A program made the translations under genes and the position numbers. This document shows positions 9,069-18,417 of a stretch of DNA of 64,000 bases, in pieces. A model generated the notes under the pieces. The model had not been told where the DNA came from. It ran no database searches and saw only the letters and a program-made list of their open reading frames with translations. Source of the DNA: CAZUXY01 sp964624235 (GTDB taxonomy: Bacteria > Spirochaetota > UBA4802 > UBA5368); assembly GCA_964624235.1 (NCBI GenBank), contig CAZUXY010000005.1, forward strand, positions 34,966 through 98,965, in the 5' to 3' direction. How positions within the stretch are numbered: position 1 is the stretch's first letter; every line of letters starts with the position of its first letter.

Positions 9069-10109
9069 TCAGAGTATCAGCATTGCGTCACCATACGAGA
9101 AAAACCGGTACCGTTCATTAACGGCCTCCCTGTATGCCCGCATCACAAGTTCGTACCCGCCGAAAGATGCGGTCAGCATGAGCAGTGTCGAACAGGGAAT
9201 ATGGAAATTGGTCAGCAGCGCGTCTATGGAACCGACGCGCCGCGGAGGATAAATGAACAAAGAGGTCTCGCCGCTCCCTGGACGGTTCCTGCCCTCGGAA
9301 AACGTGCTTTCCAGCACCCTGAGCGAGGTGGTTCCGACGGCGATCACCCTCCTTCCTTCCTCCCTGGCCCTGTTCACTTCTGCAGCCGTCGCCTCGGGCA
9401 GATGGTAGCTTTCAGAATGCATTTCATGCAGGGAAAGGTCCTCATGCCTGACCGGCCGGAACGTTCCCCATGAAATGTCCAGTGTAAGATAGAGCATGAT
9501 TACACCCTTACGGGAAAGAGCTTCCATTATCGTCGGTGTGAAATGAAATCCGGCGGTCGGCGCCGCGGCCGAACCGTCCCTGACGGCGTAAACAGTCTGG
9601 TACCGTTCACGGTCAGTACCGTTGAATTCCCGGCGTATATACGGCGGGAGGGGTACGCTCCCAATCCGGTCCAGGACCTCATTGTTCAACTCTACCCCGG
9701 GCTCAATCTCGAGATATTCACCCACCCGTCGGATTACAGTTACGAACACCGCCTCATCTTTATCCGCCGCAAGACGTTCACCCGGCGACAGTCGCCTGGT
9801 CCGGTTGCATATCACCAGCCACTTTTTCCCGTTCGTTCTTTTGGCGAGCACTATTTCCACCCGTGCTCCGCTCTTTCGTCTGAAATATATCCTCGCGGGA
9901 ACCACCCTGGCGTCATTGAACACCAGCACGTCGCCGGCCCTCAGGCATTCAATTATTTCCGGGAAGCGTCGATGATGAAAAACCTGGTCCCTACGGCGCA
10001 CTACCATGAGACGGGAATCCGCTCTGCTTTCTGGAGGGTACTGGGCGATCAGATTCTCCGGCAGGTCAAAGGAAAAATCACTTCTTTTGAAAATAATCGT
10101 TTCGGACAT
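9069..10109 (-). CDS. queA: S-adenosylmethionine:tRNA ribosyltransferase-isomerase
   Basis: It makes epoxyqueuosine from 7-aminomethyl-deazaguanine in tRNA, the penultimate queuosine step. Family marks are LPENLIAQYPPESRADSRLMV near the start, the DARVVPARI segment, TAGFHFT, and TLDISWGTFRPV. I start it at the ATG at 10109 (346 residues), which matches the family N-terminus, although no clear Shine-Dalgarno site precedes it. An ATG at 10157 with GGGAG upstream would add 16 residues. No tgt or queG is adjacent. Confidence 0.95.
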   Translation of the reverse strand: MSETIIFKRSDFSFDLPENLIAQYPPESRADSRLMVVRRRDQVFHHRRFPEIIECLRAGDVLVFNDARVVPARIYFRRKSGARVEIVLAKRTNGKKWLVICNRTRRLSPGERLAADKDEAVFVTVIRRVGEYLEIEPGVELNNEVLDRIGSVPLPPYIRREFNGTDRERYQTVYAVRDGSAAAPTAGFHFTPTIMEALSRKGVIMLYLTLDISWGTFRPVRHEDLSLHEMHSESYHLPEATAAEVNRAREEGRRVIAVGTTSLRVLESTFSEGRNRPGSGETSLFIYPPRRVGSIDALLTNFHIPCSTLLMLTASFGGYELVMRAYREAVNERYRFFSYGDAMLIL

Positions 10110-10275
10110 ACTATTCACTGTCGATTCCAGGGCATATACCTTGTTACTACCATCCATCATGGCTCCCGTGGATCTTTCAAACACAAATTTGCAGCCCATG
10201 CAACCGCTGTCATTTTATAACGTGGTGCTGTTAATGCGTGAGCAGCCGGTGAAGAAACCGCGGTAGGAGGATGAT

Positions 10276-11490
10276 TCAGCGGCGGGACAGCACTCCTTTG
10301 CCCTGTGGCCCGTCGGAAGCAACAGGCCTGCCTATGCGAATGAGGGATACATCACGATAATAGAATTTTAAAATATCATTGAATTTTGCCCCTTTCTCCG
10401 CCATACCCTTTGCGCCCCACTGACACATGCCGACACCATGACCCCATCCGTGCCCCTTCAAATGGAGCCCGTTGCCTGTTTTGTATGCATCGAAGTACAG
10501 GCTTTTTATTTTCTTATCCGGGAAGATGAGCCTGAAGTCATTGCCGCTCAGCCTGGTAATACCGTTTTCATGGGTTATTTCCACTTCACTTATACGGTCC
10601 TGGTTTTTTCTGAATGATAATCCTGTAATATTCCCTACCCCGTGGTATTTTCTGCCAAGATGGTGTTTTATATCATAAAGACTGATATGCTCCTCCCATC
10701 TGTAATGGGGGGATTTTTTGCAGTAGCCGCATCTTGTCAGGGTCAGGTACGGTTGGTCCGTTCCCTTCCATACATAACGGTCGTCGATGGTGTGGCCGCC
10801 GCAGGTCGAATGGAAAAAGGCCAGTATGGGACGGTTCCTGTATACGGCTATAAGGCCCGCTGTTTCGTCCACCGCCCTGCAGGTAGTTTTTTTCTCGGCC
10901 GAGATCCCCTGGTACACCTGGGAAAAGCCGGTGCTTTCCAGATCGTAAAGCGATTCTTTTTTTGTCATGATATGATAGTACGCATAGGTACGCGCGGCTA
11001 TGGCCTGCGCCTTCAGCGCTTCAATGTTCCAGGATGAGGGTATCTCGTTGGGAATAACTCCGTAGAGGTAATACTCCATTTTTACTTCATTGATTACATG
11101 TATCTTGCCGAGGATGCTGTGCATCTCGATAATACCGCGATAGCCCTTCCCGTTTACGGTGACCGGAGCGTCCCATGATTCCACCACCACCGGTTTGCTT
11201 ATACGGTCAGGATAAAAATAAACCTGCCTCCCCTTCCCTTCGTACTTTATGTCCCTGTTCCTGATATTCATGATCCTCATCTTTCCCCCGGCGCCCACGA
11301 GCACCCTGTCAGTCGTCTTGAGTATCAGTACCCTGACATAGTCTTTGTCCAGGCCGACCTCGGCGCTTTTTTTAAGCAGATAATCACGCGAGGGAGTGCA
11401 CGAGACCATGAAGAAAACCACGGCGGGAAATAATGCCGCGGACATGAACCAACGTGGCAGACGGGATTTATACCGGGAAGACATGCGCAT
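10276..11490 (-). CDS. SpoIID/LytB-domain lipoprotein
   Basis: The 404-residue protein has a basic N-terminus, a hydrophobic signal stretch and a lipobox (MVSC, cysteine at about residue 31). It should be lipid-anchored in the envelope. The central part carries SpoIID/LytB signatures: YYLYGVIPNEIPSSWNIEALKAQAIAARTYA, reported here only as the segment around residues 140-170, and GHGWGHGVGMCQWGA near residue 350. SpoIID is a lytic transglycosylase acting on glycan strands lacking stem peptides. In non-sporulating bacteria the domain is thought to act in cell-wall remodelling. It begins 15 bases after xerD. Confidence 0.9.
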   Translation of the reverse strand: MRMSSRYKSRLPRWFMSAALFPAVVFFMVSCTPSRDYLLKKSAEVGLDKDYVRVLILKTTDRVLVGAGGKMRIMNIRNRDIKYEGKGRQVYFYPDRISKPVVVESWDAPVTVNGKGYRGIIEMHSILGKIHVINEVKMEYYLYGVIPNEIPSSWNIEALKAQAIAARTYAYYHIMTKKESLYDLESTGFSQVYQGISAEKKTTCRAVDETAGLIAVYRNRPILAFFHSTCGGHTIDDRYVWKGTDQPYLTLTRCGYCKKSPHYRWEEHISLYDIKHHLGRKYHGVGNITGLSFRKNQDRISEVEITHENGITRLSGNDFRLIFPDKKIKSLYFDAYKTGNGLHLKGHGWGHGVGMCQWGAKGMAEKGAKFNDILKFYYRDVSLIRIGRPVASDGPQGKGVLSRR

Positions 11491-11505
11491 GACGAGTGCT
11501 GCGTG

Positions 11506-12420
11506 CTACCCCTTCGGGTGGAATTTTTTGTGTATTTTCTGCAGCTCTTTTCTCGCCAGATGGGTATAGACCTGTGTGGTTGAAATATCCATATGCCCAA
11601 GCAATTCCTGAACCGACCTCAGATCCGCACCGTTCTCGAGCATATGGGTCGCGAAGGAATGGCGCAGCGTGTGCGGTGTTATGTTCTTTCGGATTTCGGT
11701 CCTGTCCACGTAACCCTTGAGGAGTCGCCATACCGATTTCCGGTTGAGCATGGAACCTTTTTTGCTGATGAAGACATACTCACTGCTGCGCTTACCGAGT
11801 ATCACGGGTCGTGAATCGCTGATGTACTTTTTCAGCAGCCGTACCGCCTCCCTGCCTATGGGCACCAGACGTTCCTTGCTGCCCTTGCCCCTGACCTTGA
11901 TGAAACTGTTGGTGAAATCCATATCCGACAGCGTCAGCTCCACCGCTTCTGATATCCTCAGTCCGCATGAGTAAAGCAGTTCGAATATCGCCTTGTCCCT
12001 CAGCTCGTACAGATCGATTTCCGAAACCGTGGTGAACAGCTTCTCGATTTCTCTTTCGGTCAGGTAATCAGGGAGGGTCTTTTCCACCTGCGGTGTGCCG
12101 ATTTTGCTGGCCGGATTTTCCATCGTACCGAAATTGTCTGAAATGAAGTTATAAAACTGGCGGATAGCCGCGAGAGACCTGGCAAGGGTCCGTGTGGAGT
12201 TTCTCTTTTTGATCTTTTCGTATTTTAAAAACCGCTGCACATCGTCATGGGTCGCGGTGAAAATGTCTTTATTGCTTCTGGAGAGGAATTCACTGAACTT
12301 TTTGAGATCATAGGTATAAGAATACACCGAATTCGGTGAAAGACCCTTCTCCGTTTGAAGAAAACGCCTGAATTTTTTAATGGCCTGGATTTCTTTCAAA
12401 ATAATTCTCCTGCTTACCAA
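11506..12420 (-). CDS. xerD: Tyrosine recombinase XerD/XerC type
   Basis: It resolves chromosome dimers at dif sites together with a partner recombinase. The 304-residue protein has an N-terminal SAM-like core-binding domain (about 10-100) and a catalytic domain with the full set R155, K179, H250, R253, H276 and nucleophile Y285. Spacing is almost identical to the E. coli XerD set, offset by 6-7 residues. I favour XerD over XerC on overall look only. It heads the minus-strand run xerD - spoIID-like - queA. No integron or mobile element surrounds it, so it is taken as the housekeeping enzyme. Confidence 0.9.
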   Translation of the reverse strand: MVSRRIILKEIQAIKKFRRFLQTEKGLSPNSVYSYTYDLKKFSEFLSRSNKDIFTATHDDVQRFLKYEKIKKRNSTRTLARSLAAIRQFYNFISDNFGTMENPASKIGTPQVEKTLPDYLTEREIEKLFTTVSEIDLYELRDKAIFELLYSCGLRISEAVELTLSDMDFTNSFIKVRGKGSKERLVPIGREAVRLLKKYISDSRPVILGKRSSEYVFISKKGSMLNRKSVWRLLKGYVDRTEIRKNITPHTLRHSFATHMLENGADLRSVQELLGHMDISTTQVYTHLARKELQKIHKKFHPKG

Positions 12421-12831
12421 TATATTTACAGGGTACCGCCATTGCCAACATCATCGTTACTTTTTATACCCTGTAAGCGCACTCTCATCCGGATAAACCC
12501 GGTTTTTATGTTCAAAAACCTACCCCTGAAACCGGATTCCCGTGTTCCTCTGTGCTTTTCCGGCGGGAGTATGACAACCTTGTTCCGGTGCGGATCCTGA
12601 TTAAAACACCTGTCCGCGATTTCTAATCTATATATCGGAAATAATTGAATTATGTCTTAATAGTACTTTAGAAATATTTTTCCAAAAAAAATTTTCATTA
12701 AACGGGAAAAAGTTATGTGACATGATGGATGGGACCCGCCCCGCGGCGGATTTCACTGGTATCCAGGGGAGATTATCAGACCTGATCGATGGTGTTAGTC
12801 CCGATCGCCGGAGTGTGCGGCCGGCACGGTA
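12421..12831. other. Intergenic, 411 bp
   Basis: The region separates the export operon from xerD. It has an A+T-rich core (about 12,620-12,710) that probably holds the xerD promoter. I could not draw a confident -35/-10 pair, a terminator or a small gene. Confidence 0.5.
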
Positions 12832-14001
12832 TTATTCGAACCTGAGGGCCTCTATGGGCTTGAGGTTTGATGCCTTACGGGCCGGATAATATCCGAAAAA
12901 AACGCCCACCGCACCGGAGAAAAAGAAAGAGATGATGATGGAAAAAAACGACAGCAGAAAGGGCCAGCCGACAATAAGGGTAATGGTATAGTAGAGTACA
13001 ACGGCAATTAAAATACCCACCACCCCTCCGCCGGCACTCAGGGTAACCGCTTCGATGAGAAACTGGATGAGTATATGTTTTTTCTTGGCACCGATGGCCC
13101 TGCGGATGCCTATCTCCCTGGTCCGTTCACTTACCGAGACCAGCATGATGTTCATTATACCTATACCTCCCACTATGAGGGAAATCGACGCGATCCCTGC
13201 AAGCAGTATCGACAGGGTTTTTGAGACATATTCGACCATTTTCAACTCGTCCTTACTGGTCCGAATTTTATAGTCCACCGGTTTCTTGTGCTCGCGGATT
13301 ATGTATTCCTTTAATTTCTTTTCCATTGAATCAACCAGGGATTCGGAATGAGTTGAAACATAGATTTCATCAAAATTCTTGGTGCCCAGCAGTTTAATAC
13401 TCGCCGTGGTGTAGGGAATCAACACTACATTATCGGGATCTCTGCCCGACAGCGCCTGGCCCACTTCGTTGAGGGAACCTATCACCCTGTAGGGCACATT
13501 ATTGGCAAGAATGGTCTTTCCCACCGGATCCTGATAACCGAAAAGGGTCACCCTTACCGTATTGCCGATTATCGCGACTTTTTCATTCGAAAGGATCTCC
13601 ATTTCGGTAAAATAACGCCCGTAATGGACCGGCCACTCCTTGATCTCGAAGAATTCATTGCTTACACCCACCACTTTTGTGTAGAGGTTCATGCTGCTGA
13701 ACTTGACCAGTATCGTATCGTTCCCCACGACGGGGGTGATGTTTTTTATTTCAATAATATGGTGGCGCAGTTTTTCCAGGTCCTCCGCCGAGAATCGGTT
13801 GGGTCTGCTTCTTACCGACATTGCGTTGGCGCCGTAGTTGAAAATTTTATCGCGAACCGCCACCCTTGCGCTGTTGCCGATACCCATCATCAGTATCACC
13901 GAAGCCACGCCTATAATCACCCCCAGACTGGTAAGGGCCGATCGCATTTTGTTCTTTCCCAGGGACCTTATGGCGGTTATGAAAAGGTTTTGTGCGGTCA
14001 T
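12832..14001 (-). CDS. MacB-type ABC transporter permease
   Basis: The 389-residue protein is the membrane subunit of a MacB-like mechanotransmission exporter. One transmembrane helix lies near the N-terminus (about 20-42), followed by a large periplasmic MacB_PCD region and three C-terminal helices of the FtsX-like domain (about 265-380), with the typical RTREIGIRRAIGA segment. The frame extends 36 codons further upstream, but the ATG at 14001 follows the ATPase stop by one base and aligns with the family start. Separate permease and ATPase genes, rather than one fused MacB, are the common form outside enterobacteria. Confidence 0.92.
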   Translation of the reverse strand: MTAQNLFITAIRSLGKNKMRSALTSLGVIIGVASVILMMGIGNSARVAVRDKIFNYGANAMSVRSRPNRFSAEDLEKLRHHIIEIKNITPVVGNDTILVKFSSMNLYTKVVGVSNEFFEIKEWPVHYGRYFTEMEILSNEKVAIIGNTVRVTLFGYQDPVGKTILANNVPYRVIGSLNEVGQALSGRDPDNVVLIPYTTASIKLLGTKNFDEIYVSTHSESLVDSMEKKLKEYIIREHKKPVDYKIRTSKDELKMVEYVSKTLSILLAGIASISLIVGGIGIMNIMLVSVSERTREIGIRRAIGAKKKHILIQFLIEAVTLSAGGGVVGILIAVVLYYTITLIVGWPFLLSFFSIIISFFFSGAVGVFFGYYPARKASNLKPIEALRFE

Positions 14002-14002
14002 G

Positions 14003-14725
14003 TCAGCGTTTCCCGGAAACCCTCTTTTTTTTGACGGCAGTGTCCTCGATGATGGTGCCGTCGCGGAAGACCACTTTCCGGTCGGTATATTCGGCCACCG
14101 GAGGTTCATGGGTCACCAGGATGACGGTAATGCCGAGTTCATGGTTCAGGTTGGTGAAAAGGTTCATTATTTCCGCCGTATTACGCGTATCCAGATTTCC
14201 GGTAGGTTCATCCGCCAGTATTATGGCCGGATCGTTCATCAGGGCCCTTGCGATGGCCACCCGCTGTTGTTCACCTCCGGAAAGACGGTTGGGTTCATGA
14301 TGTTCTCTCCCCTTGAGCCCGACTTTCGCAAGAAGTTCCCTGGCTTTAATCTTCAAATCGGCCGACTTCATGGCACCATGGTACAGCATCGGGAGTTCAA
14401 CATTCTCCTGAGCGGTGGTGCGGGAAAGAAGGTTAAATCCCTGAAATACAAATCCGATTTTACGGTTTCTTATCACGGCTTTCTCATCATCGCTGAGTTT
14501 CTCGCCGTCGATCCCGTCCAGTATATACTTTCCCGAGGTCGGGGTATCGAGAAAACCCAGTATATTCATGAAAGTGGATTTTCCCGAACCCGACGCGCCC
14601 ATGATGGCGATAAATTCCCCCTCCTCGATATCGAGGGATACATGATCCAGTGCCTTGACCGACACCTCCTCGCTAACCTCATAGATTTTAACGAGGTCTT
14701 TGATCTGTATAACCTTGGCCGCCAT
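14003..14725 (-). CDS. MacB-type ABC transporter ATP-binding protein
   Basis: It powers the adjacent permease. The 240-residue protein has Walker A GASGSGKST (43-51), the ABC signature LSGGEQQRVAIARAL, Walker B ILADEPTGNLD and the H-loop VTHEP. It is closest to the LolD/MacB/FtsE subgroup. It starts one base after the stop of the HlyD-family gene and ends one base before the permease start, so the genes are translationally linked. Confidence 0.95.
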   Translation of the reverse strand: MAAKVIQIKDLVKIYEVSEEVSVKALDHVSLDIEEGEFIAIMGASGSGKSTFMNILGFLDTPTSGKYILDGIDGEKLSDDEKAVIRNRKIGFVFQGFNLLSRTTAQENVELPMLYHGAMKSADLKIKARELLAKVGLKGREHHEPNRLSGGEQQRVAIARALMNDPAIILADEPTGNLDTRNTAEIMNLFTNLNHELGITVILVTHEPPVAEYTDRKVVFRDGTIIEDTAVKKKRVSGKR

Positions 14726-14726
14726 G

Positions 14727-15872
14727 CTATTTATTGAAACGCGTGTCCTTGACCTCTATTTTTTTGCCGATGCTGACCAGAACTTTTTCTCCCTCTTTAA
14801 GGCATTTCGAGGAAATAATTTCAGTGTAGGTATTCCCCGTGAGACCTGTTTTCACTTCACATCGTTCCATGGGCAGCTTGTTGACGCTGAGGGATTTTTC
14901 AATCCAGACATAATGTCTGCCGGGCTCGGGTTTGATCTCAATGGGGGAAACTATCAGGGATTCGTTCGGCACACGAAGTACATTGGGGTGCTGATCGATT
15001 ATTACCGTTGTGGTTGCGGTCATTCCCTGTTTCAGCAGCAGCTCCTTATTATCACAGGTCACGATGGCATCGTACATCACAATTCCGCCGCTTTTTATCG
15101 GGCGAAAACGTACCTGGTGTATTTTACCCTCGAACACCTTTTCCGGAAAGGCGCTGACCGTGAAAGTGACCTTCTGTCCTTTCCTGATTTTTCCTATATC
15201 GGATTCGTCGATATTGATGTTAAGAAACATCTTACGCAAATCTTCGGCGATGACGAACATCTCTGAGTTGACCTTTACCAGATCCATAGGATCAACCGAC
15301 CTGGAAATAACCGTACCCGATACCGGAGAGGTGATTCTGGTATAGCTTTTATTCTTCAGCGCGATATTATATTCCACCTGGGACTGCTGCATAAGAGTAT
15401 AAATCTTCTTGTAATTCAGCAATGCCTGGTCGTAGTCCTTTTGGGAGATCAGGTTCTCTTTCAGAAGGTTTTTTTTTGTCTCCATCTCCATTCTGGCGCC
15501 CTCGAGGTCCAGCTTCGCTTTCTCATACTGGGCGGAGACCCGCATCATCTGCTGGTCGATCTCGGATGAGTCTATTGTCGCCAGGGTCTGACCTTTCTTC
15601 ACTTTCTGATTGAAATCCGTGTACACATGCGTAACCACACCGTTGATTTTACTCAACACGGCGTATGAATCCAGAACATCCAGTGTGCCGGACACCGATA
15701 TGGTTTTTATCACCTCGCCCCTCCCGGCCTTCTCAAACCGGTACACAACCTGGGCGGTTTTACCGCAACCCCTTGCCGCCAGAATAATCAGCACTACAAC
15801 GCCCAGGGCACAGGCGGCGACGATTATAACTTTTTTAAGACCCCATCGCTCTATTATCGCTATTTTCCGCAT
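14727..15872 (-). CDS. HlyD/MacA-family periplasmic adaptor
   Basis: The 381-residue protein has one N-terminal transmembrane segment (about 14-31). A split biotinyl-lipoyl domain (KVKKGQTLATID and ITSPVSGTVISR) flanks an alpha-helical hairpin (about 105-165), then beta-barrel and membrane-proximal domains. It should bridge the MacB-type pump in the inner membrane and the TolC-type channel. It overlaps the 3' end of the TolC gene by 13 bases. With the ABC genes it forms a complete tripartite export operon; the substrate (drug, lipopeptide, heme or signal) cannot be told. Confidence 0.93.
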   Translation of the reverse strand: MRKIAIIERWGLKKVIIVAACALGVVVLIILAARGCGKTAQVVYRFEKAGRGEVIKTISVSGTLDVLDSYAVLSKINGVVTHVYTDFNQKVKKGQTLATIDSSEIDQQMMRVSAQYEKAKLDLEGARMEMETKKNLLKENLISQKDYDQALLNYKKIYTLMQQSQVEYNIALKNKSYTRITSPVSGTVISRSVDPMDLVKVNSEMFVIAEDLRKMFLNINIDESDIGKIRKGQKVTFTVSAFPEKVFEGKIHQVRFRPIKSGGIVMYDAIVTCDNKELLLKQGMTATTTVIIDQHPNVLRVPNESLIVSPIEIKPEPGRHYVWIEKSLSVNKLPMERCEVKTGLTGNTYTEIISSKCLKEGEKVLVSIGKKIEVKDTRFNK

Positions 15873-17200
15873 AAAAAATCCTCTTCAACGCCAACGGTAT
15901 TTGAAAGCTTCGCAAGCGCCGACAGATAATCATACTTTGCCTTTATATAGAAAATCTCGGCATTGATAACGGCTGACTCCGCATCCTGGAGCTCAAGCTG
16001 CGACCCGATTCCGTTTTCATAGCTCCTGCGGGCGAAATCAAGATGCTTCTTCGCGTTTTCCTTCATCAGTCCTGAAAGATCGATCTGCTTTTTGAGTTCT
16101 CCCATTTCCTGATGGTAATTCCTGATCATTGATTTCATCGAAAGAAGCAGTTTTTTCTCACTATAAACCGCTTTATTGTATTCCGCCACCGCGGCGTCCA
16201 CCCTTGCAGGTATCCCTCCGCCGGAATAGATCGGCACCCTGGCCTGCAAACCCGCGTGAAAAGTGGGGTCCCACCGGTCGGGTTTGAAATTGTCCGTGAT
16301 ATTATCGGTCCCGGCCAGGTCTTTGTTTTCAAATCCCAGTGATCCGAACACGCTTAATGAAGGACTTCGGTTTGATTTCTGTACGGCGATATTGATTTTC
16401 TGGACTTCCTTGTTCATACGGCTGATCCGCAGTTCGGGATAGTTATTCTCCGCCAGCGCGTAGAGCTCTTTCAGGTTGAATCTCAGTACCGGCATGGTAT
16501 CAATACCCAGCGGTTGCACATCAATCCCCTTGTCGTCGATTCCCAGGGCGGCAAGGAGTTGTATCTTGGCAAGATTTTCCTGGTTTACGGCGCGTTCGTA
16601 TTCCAGGGCGGCCGATGCAAGGTCGACTTCGGCTTTGGTCACATCCTGAACGGGACGCTGTCCGTTTTTGAACAACAGACGCGTTTTCTCCAGCTTGATC
16701 CCGAAGCGTCTTTTAAGTTCCTGTTTCAATACGGTATGGTCCCGAGCAAAGGCGTAGGCATAATAAGTGCTTTTCACATTGAGGATAATGCCCGATTCGA
16801 CCTTCTGCTCGTTCATCTTCGCCAGGCCGATGTTCAGTTTGGCCGCCTCCTGGTTTCTGGTACGATTGGCATCGTATACGATGTAATTTGCCGTTGCCCC
16901 CGCAAATATTCCAAAAGTAGTGTCCTTTCCGGGGAGACTGAATTTCGCCGCGGATGTGTTCTCTTTAAGATACTCCACCGTTCTCAGCTCGCCGTTTATT
17001 ATTATCCTGCTCGGAGCGAGTGAAAGATTGTAATTCGCCTGGGCTTTGTTTCGGTCCTGTCGAGACGCCATAATATCAGGATGGTTTTCCAGAGCGATGG
17101 CAACACACTCCTTAAGGGATATGGTCCGTTCTTTGGGATACGCCGTTCCTCCCGCGAGAATAAAACCGGCCATGAAAAATAAAAAAAACCGCAGCTTCAT
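15860..17200 (-). CDS. TolC-family outer-membrane efflux protein
   Basis: It is the first gene of the export operon. I start it at the ATG at 17200 (446 residues) because a clean signal peptide follows (MKLRFFLFFMAG, then AGGTAYPKE). The longer frame to 17311 would bury the signal. Two OEP repeats are visible: the N-terminal LKECVAIALENHPDI opening of repeat 1 and LYALAENNYPELRI opening repeat 2 (about residue 240). The protein is helix-rich as expected for the periplasmic tunnel. Its presence indicates an outer membrane. No strong Shine-Dalgarno site precedes the chosen start. Confidence 0.9.
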   Translation of the reverse strand: MKLRFFLFFMAGFILAGGTAYPKERTISLKECVAIALENHPDIMASRQDRNKAQANYNLSLAPSRIIINGELRTVEYLKENTSAAKFSLPGKDTTFGIFAGATANYIVYDANRTRNQEAAKLNIGLAKMNEQKVESGIILNVKSTYYAYAFARDHTVLKQELKRRFGIKLEKTRLLFKNGQRPVQDVTKAEVDLASAALEYERAVNQENLAKIQLLAALGIDDKGIDVQPLGIDTMPVLRFNLKELYALAENNYPELRISRMNKEVQKINIAVQKSNRSPSLSVFGSLGFENKDLAGTDNITDNFKPDRWDPTFHAGLQARVPIYSGGGIPARVDAAVAEYNKAVYSEKKLLLSMKSMIRNYHQEMGELKKQIDLSGLMKENAKKHLDFARRSYENGIGSQLELQDAESAVINAEIFYIKAKYDYLSALAKLSNTVGVEEDFLCGK

Positions 17201-17534
17201 CAGATTACCGTACTGGAAAAAAGTTTTATGAACTGTTTCGTCAGACATCACTGAATAGAAGATTAACCGTATCGGAAACTGCAAGGCAGATTTCGTTACA
17301 TTTCCTTTCAATCCGGTTGTTATATATGCATTCGGCGTTTTTACCGGACCTCTTTATCACCGAACGCCGGTTACGCACCGTTTATCAACGCGGCAGATGG
17401 AAATGACTGAATCGCAACCATCTGAACATCCAATCCGGGACCATGTCAATCCATTCTTAACAGGTTTTTTAGGCAGTCCGGGAAAAAATCATTGACAGTA
17501 CCCCCCCTTCCTTTATGAAGGATACGGCTTTTTT
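17201..17534. other. Intergenic between the tolC-like gene and tRNA-Thr
   Basis: It contains the divergent control regions of the export operon (minus) and the tRNA pair (plus). Besides the tRNA promoter I see a short inverted repeat (CGGCGTT at about 17,333 and AACGCCG about 25 bases later) without a T-tract. A TTGACA on the minus strand (17,444-17,449) has no good -10 at normal spacing. Confidence 0.4.
17492..17519 (+). promoter_or_regulatory. Promoter of the tRNA-Thr/tRNA-Tyr unit
   Basis: TTGACA at 17492-17497 and TATGAA at 17514-17519 are separated by 16 bases. The predicted start is about 8-10 bases before the mature 5' end of tRNA-Thr. Confidence 0.65.
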
Positions 17535-17607
17535 GCTGGCGTAGCTCAACCGGTAGAGCAGCTGATTTGTAATCAGCGGGTTGGGGGTTCAACTCCTCTC
17601 GCCAGCT
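17535..17607 (+). tRNA. tRNA-Thr (TGT)
   Basis: The 73-base gene folds into a cloverleaf with acceptor stem GCTGGCG/CGCCAGC and anticodon stem GCTGA/TCAGC. The seven-base loop TTTGTAA gives anticodon TGT. TTCAACT occupies the T loop. CCA is not encoded. Confidence 0.96.
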
Positions 17608-17611
17608 TTAA

Positions 17612-17693
17612 GGTGAGGTTCCCGAGCGGCCAAAGGGAGCAGACTGTAAATCTGCCGGCGAAGCCTTCGATGGTTCGAATCCATCCCTCACCA
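17612..17693 (+). tRNA. tRNA-Tyr (GTA)
   Basis: An 82-base class II tRNA with a long variable arm. The acceptor stem is GGTGAGG/CCTCACC, the anticodon loop CTGTAAA gives GTA, and the T loop is TTCGAAT. It follows tRNA-Thr by four bases and CCA is not encoded. GTA tRNAs are queuosine substrates, consistent with queA in this window. Confidence 0.96.
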
Positions 17694-17696
17694 ACA

Positions 17697-17727
17697 AGCT
17701 ATCGGATAATAACCGATAGCTTTTTTA
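17697..17727 (+). terminator. Rho-independent terminator of the tRNA unit
   Basis: A stem AGCTATCGG/CCGATAGCT with a 7-base loop is followed directly by TTTTTT, just after tRNA-Tyr. Confidence 0.9.
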
Positions 17728-17811
17728 TATAATACACTCTTATAACCGCATTGCAACCATCTGTATAGTGCACCATTTTCTCTCATCCAGCCGGAGTATC
17801 ACAGGAACAAT

Positions 17812-17841
17812 AAAAAACTCCTTCATCAAAGGGAAGGAGTT
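17812..17841 (-). terminator. Terminator downstream of the DUF1858 gene
   Basis: The inverted repeat AACTCCTTC/GAAGGAGTT (17816-17824 and 17833-17841) is followed on the minus strand by a run of six T. It lies about 65 bases past the DUF1858 stop. A looser T-rich tail on the other side may make it work both ways. Confidence 0.8.
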
Positions 17842-17906
17842 ACACTTTTTTACTCTCAGCACAGGCTGATACGATATTCAGATTTATATTGATAATACTG
17901 ATACCA

Positions 17907-18116
17907 TCAACCCACCATCTGGTTCATTTCGGTGACCATTTTCTCTATCTGCCCCTGGTTCAAACCATGGGCCATGGCTCCCTGTTCTATGGTTTCCACC
18001 GTCGCGATATGACATCCTATGCAGTGCAGACCGTAGCTTGCCAGTATGGGAGCTGTTCTGGGGAATTTCTTTATGAGCTCCCCGAAGGTCATTTCCTTGG
18101 TGATTTTATCTGACAT
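17907..18116 (-). CDS. DUF1858-domain protein
   Basis: This 69-residue protein is a single DUF1858 (PF08984) domain, with the LHCIGCHIA cysteine motif (about residues 30-38) and the hydrophobic pattern around PILASYG. Such proteins are linked with hybrid-cluster proteins, sulfur trafficking and anaerobic metabolism, but their exact function is not established. The two cysteines could bind a metal or carry sulfur. It is divergent from the ThiF/MoeB-like gene, which also deals with sulfur transfer, so a link is possible but unproven. Confidence 0.85.
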   Translation of the reverse strand: MSDKITKEMTFGELIKKFPRTAPILASYGLHCIGCHIATVETIEQGAMAHGLNQGQIEKMVTEMNQMVG

Positions 18117-18417
18117 CCATTTCTCTCCTGAAATTATTATAATTGTATAATATATTTGAAATTACTCCAAGTGTCCATAATTTTTCCGCGATTTTCATCA
18201 ATTTAAACCTCCACCGGAGATTAATCGATAAAAAAGTCAATCCCGGTGATGTAGAATACATGATCGTCAACGGTACTTTCCGGGAACCCGCTAAAAACCG
18301 GCATATCCACAGTACCATCAATAAAAACAGACCGGACACGGGAAACTTGTTGTTTTAGTGGCCGTACGGAAATAGTATAGGAACCACATTGCTTATAAAG
18401 ACACCAACAGGATTTAA
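18117..18417. other. Intergenic between two divergent genes, 301 bp
   Basis: It must hold the divergent promoters of the DUF1858 and ThiF-like genes. It is A+T-rich near 18,130-18,200. A TATAAA at about 18,393 is a possible -10 for the plus gene, but I find no convincing -35. A 77-codon minus-strand frame here overlaps the DUF1858 start and has no family resemblance. Confidence 0.4.

Noticed and set aside
11506..12420. Tyrosine recombinase as a sign of an integrated element
   Set aside because: It has XerD-like length and residue spacing, sits in a housekeeping run, and no attachment-site repeats or cargo genes are near it.
18106..18339. Minus-strand frame of 77 codons with a hydrophobic start
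   Set aside because: It overlaps the DUF1858 start out of frame, has no Shine-Dalgarno site and covers the region where divergent promoters are expected.
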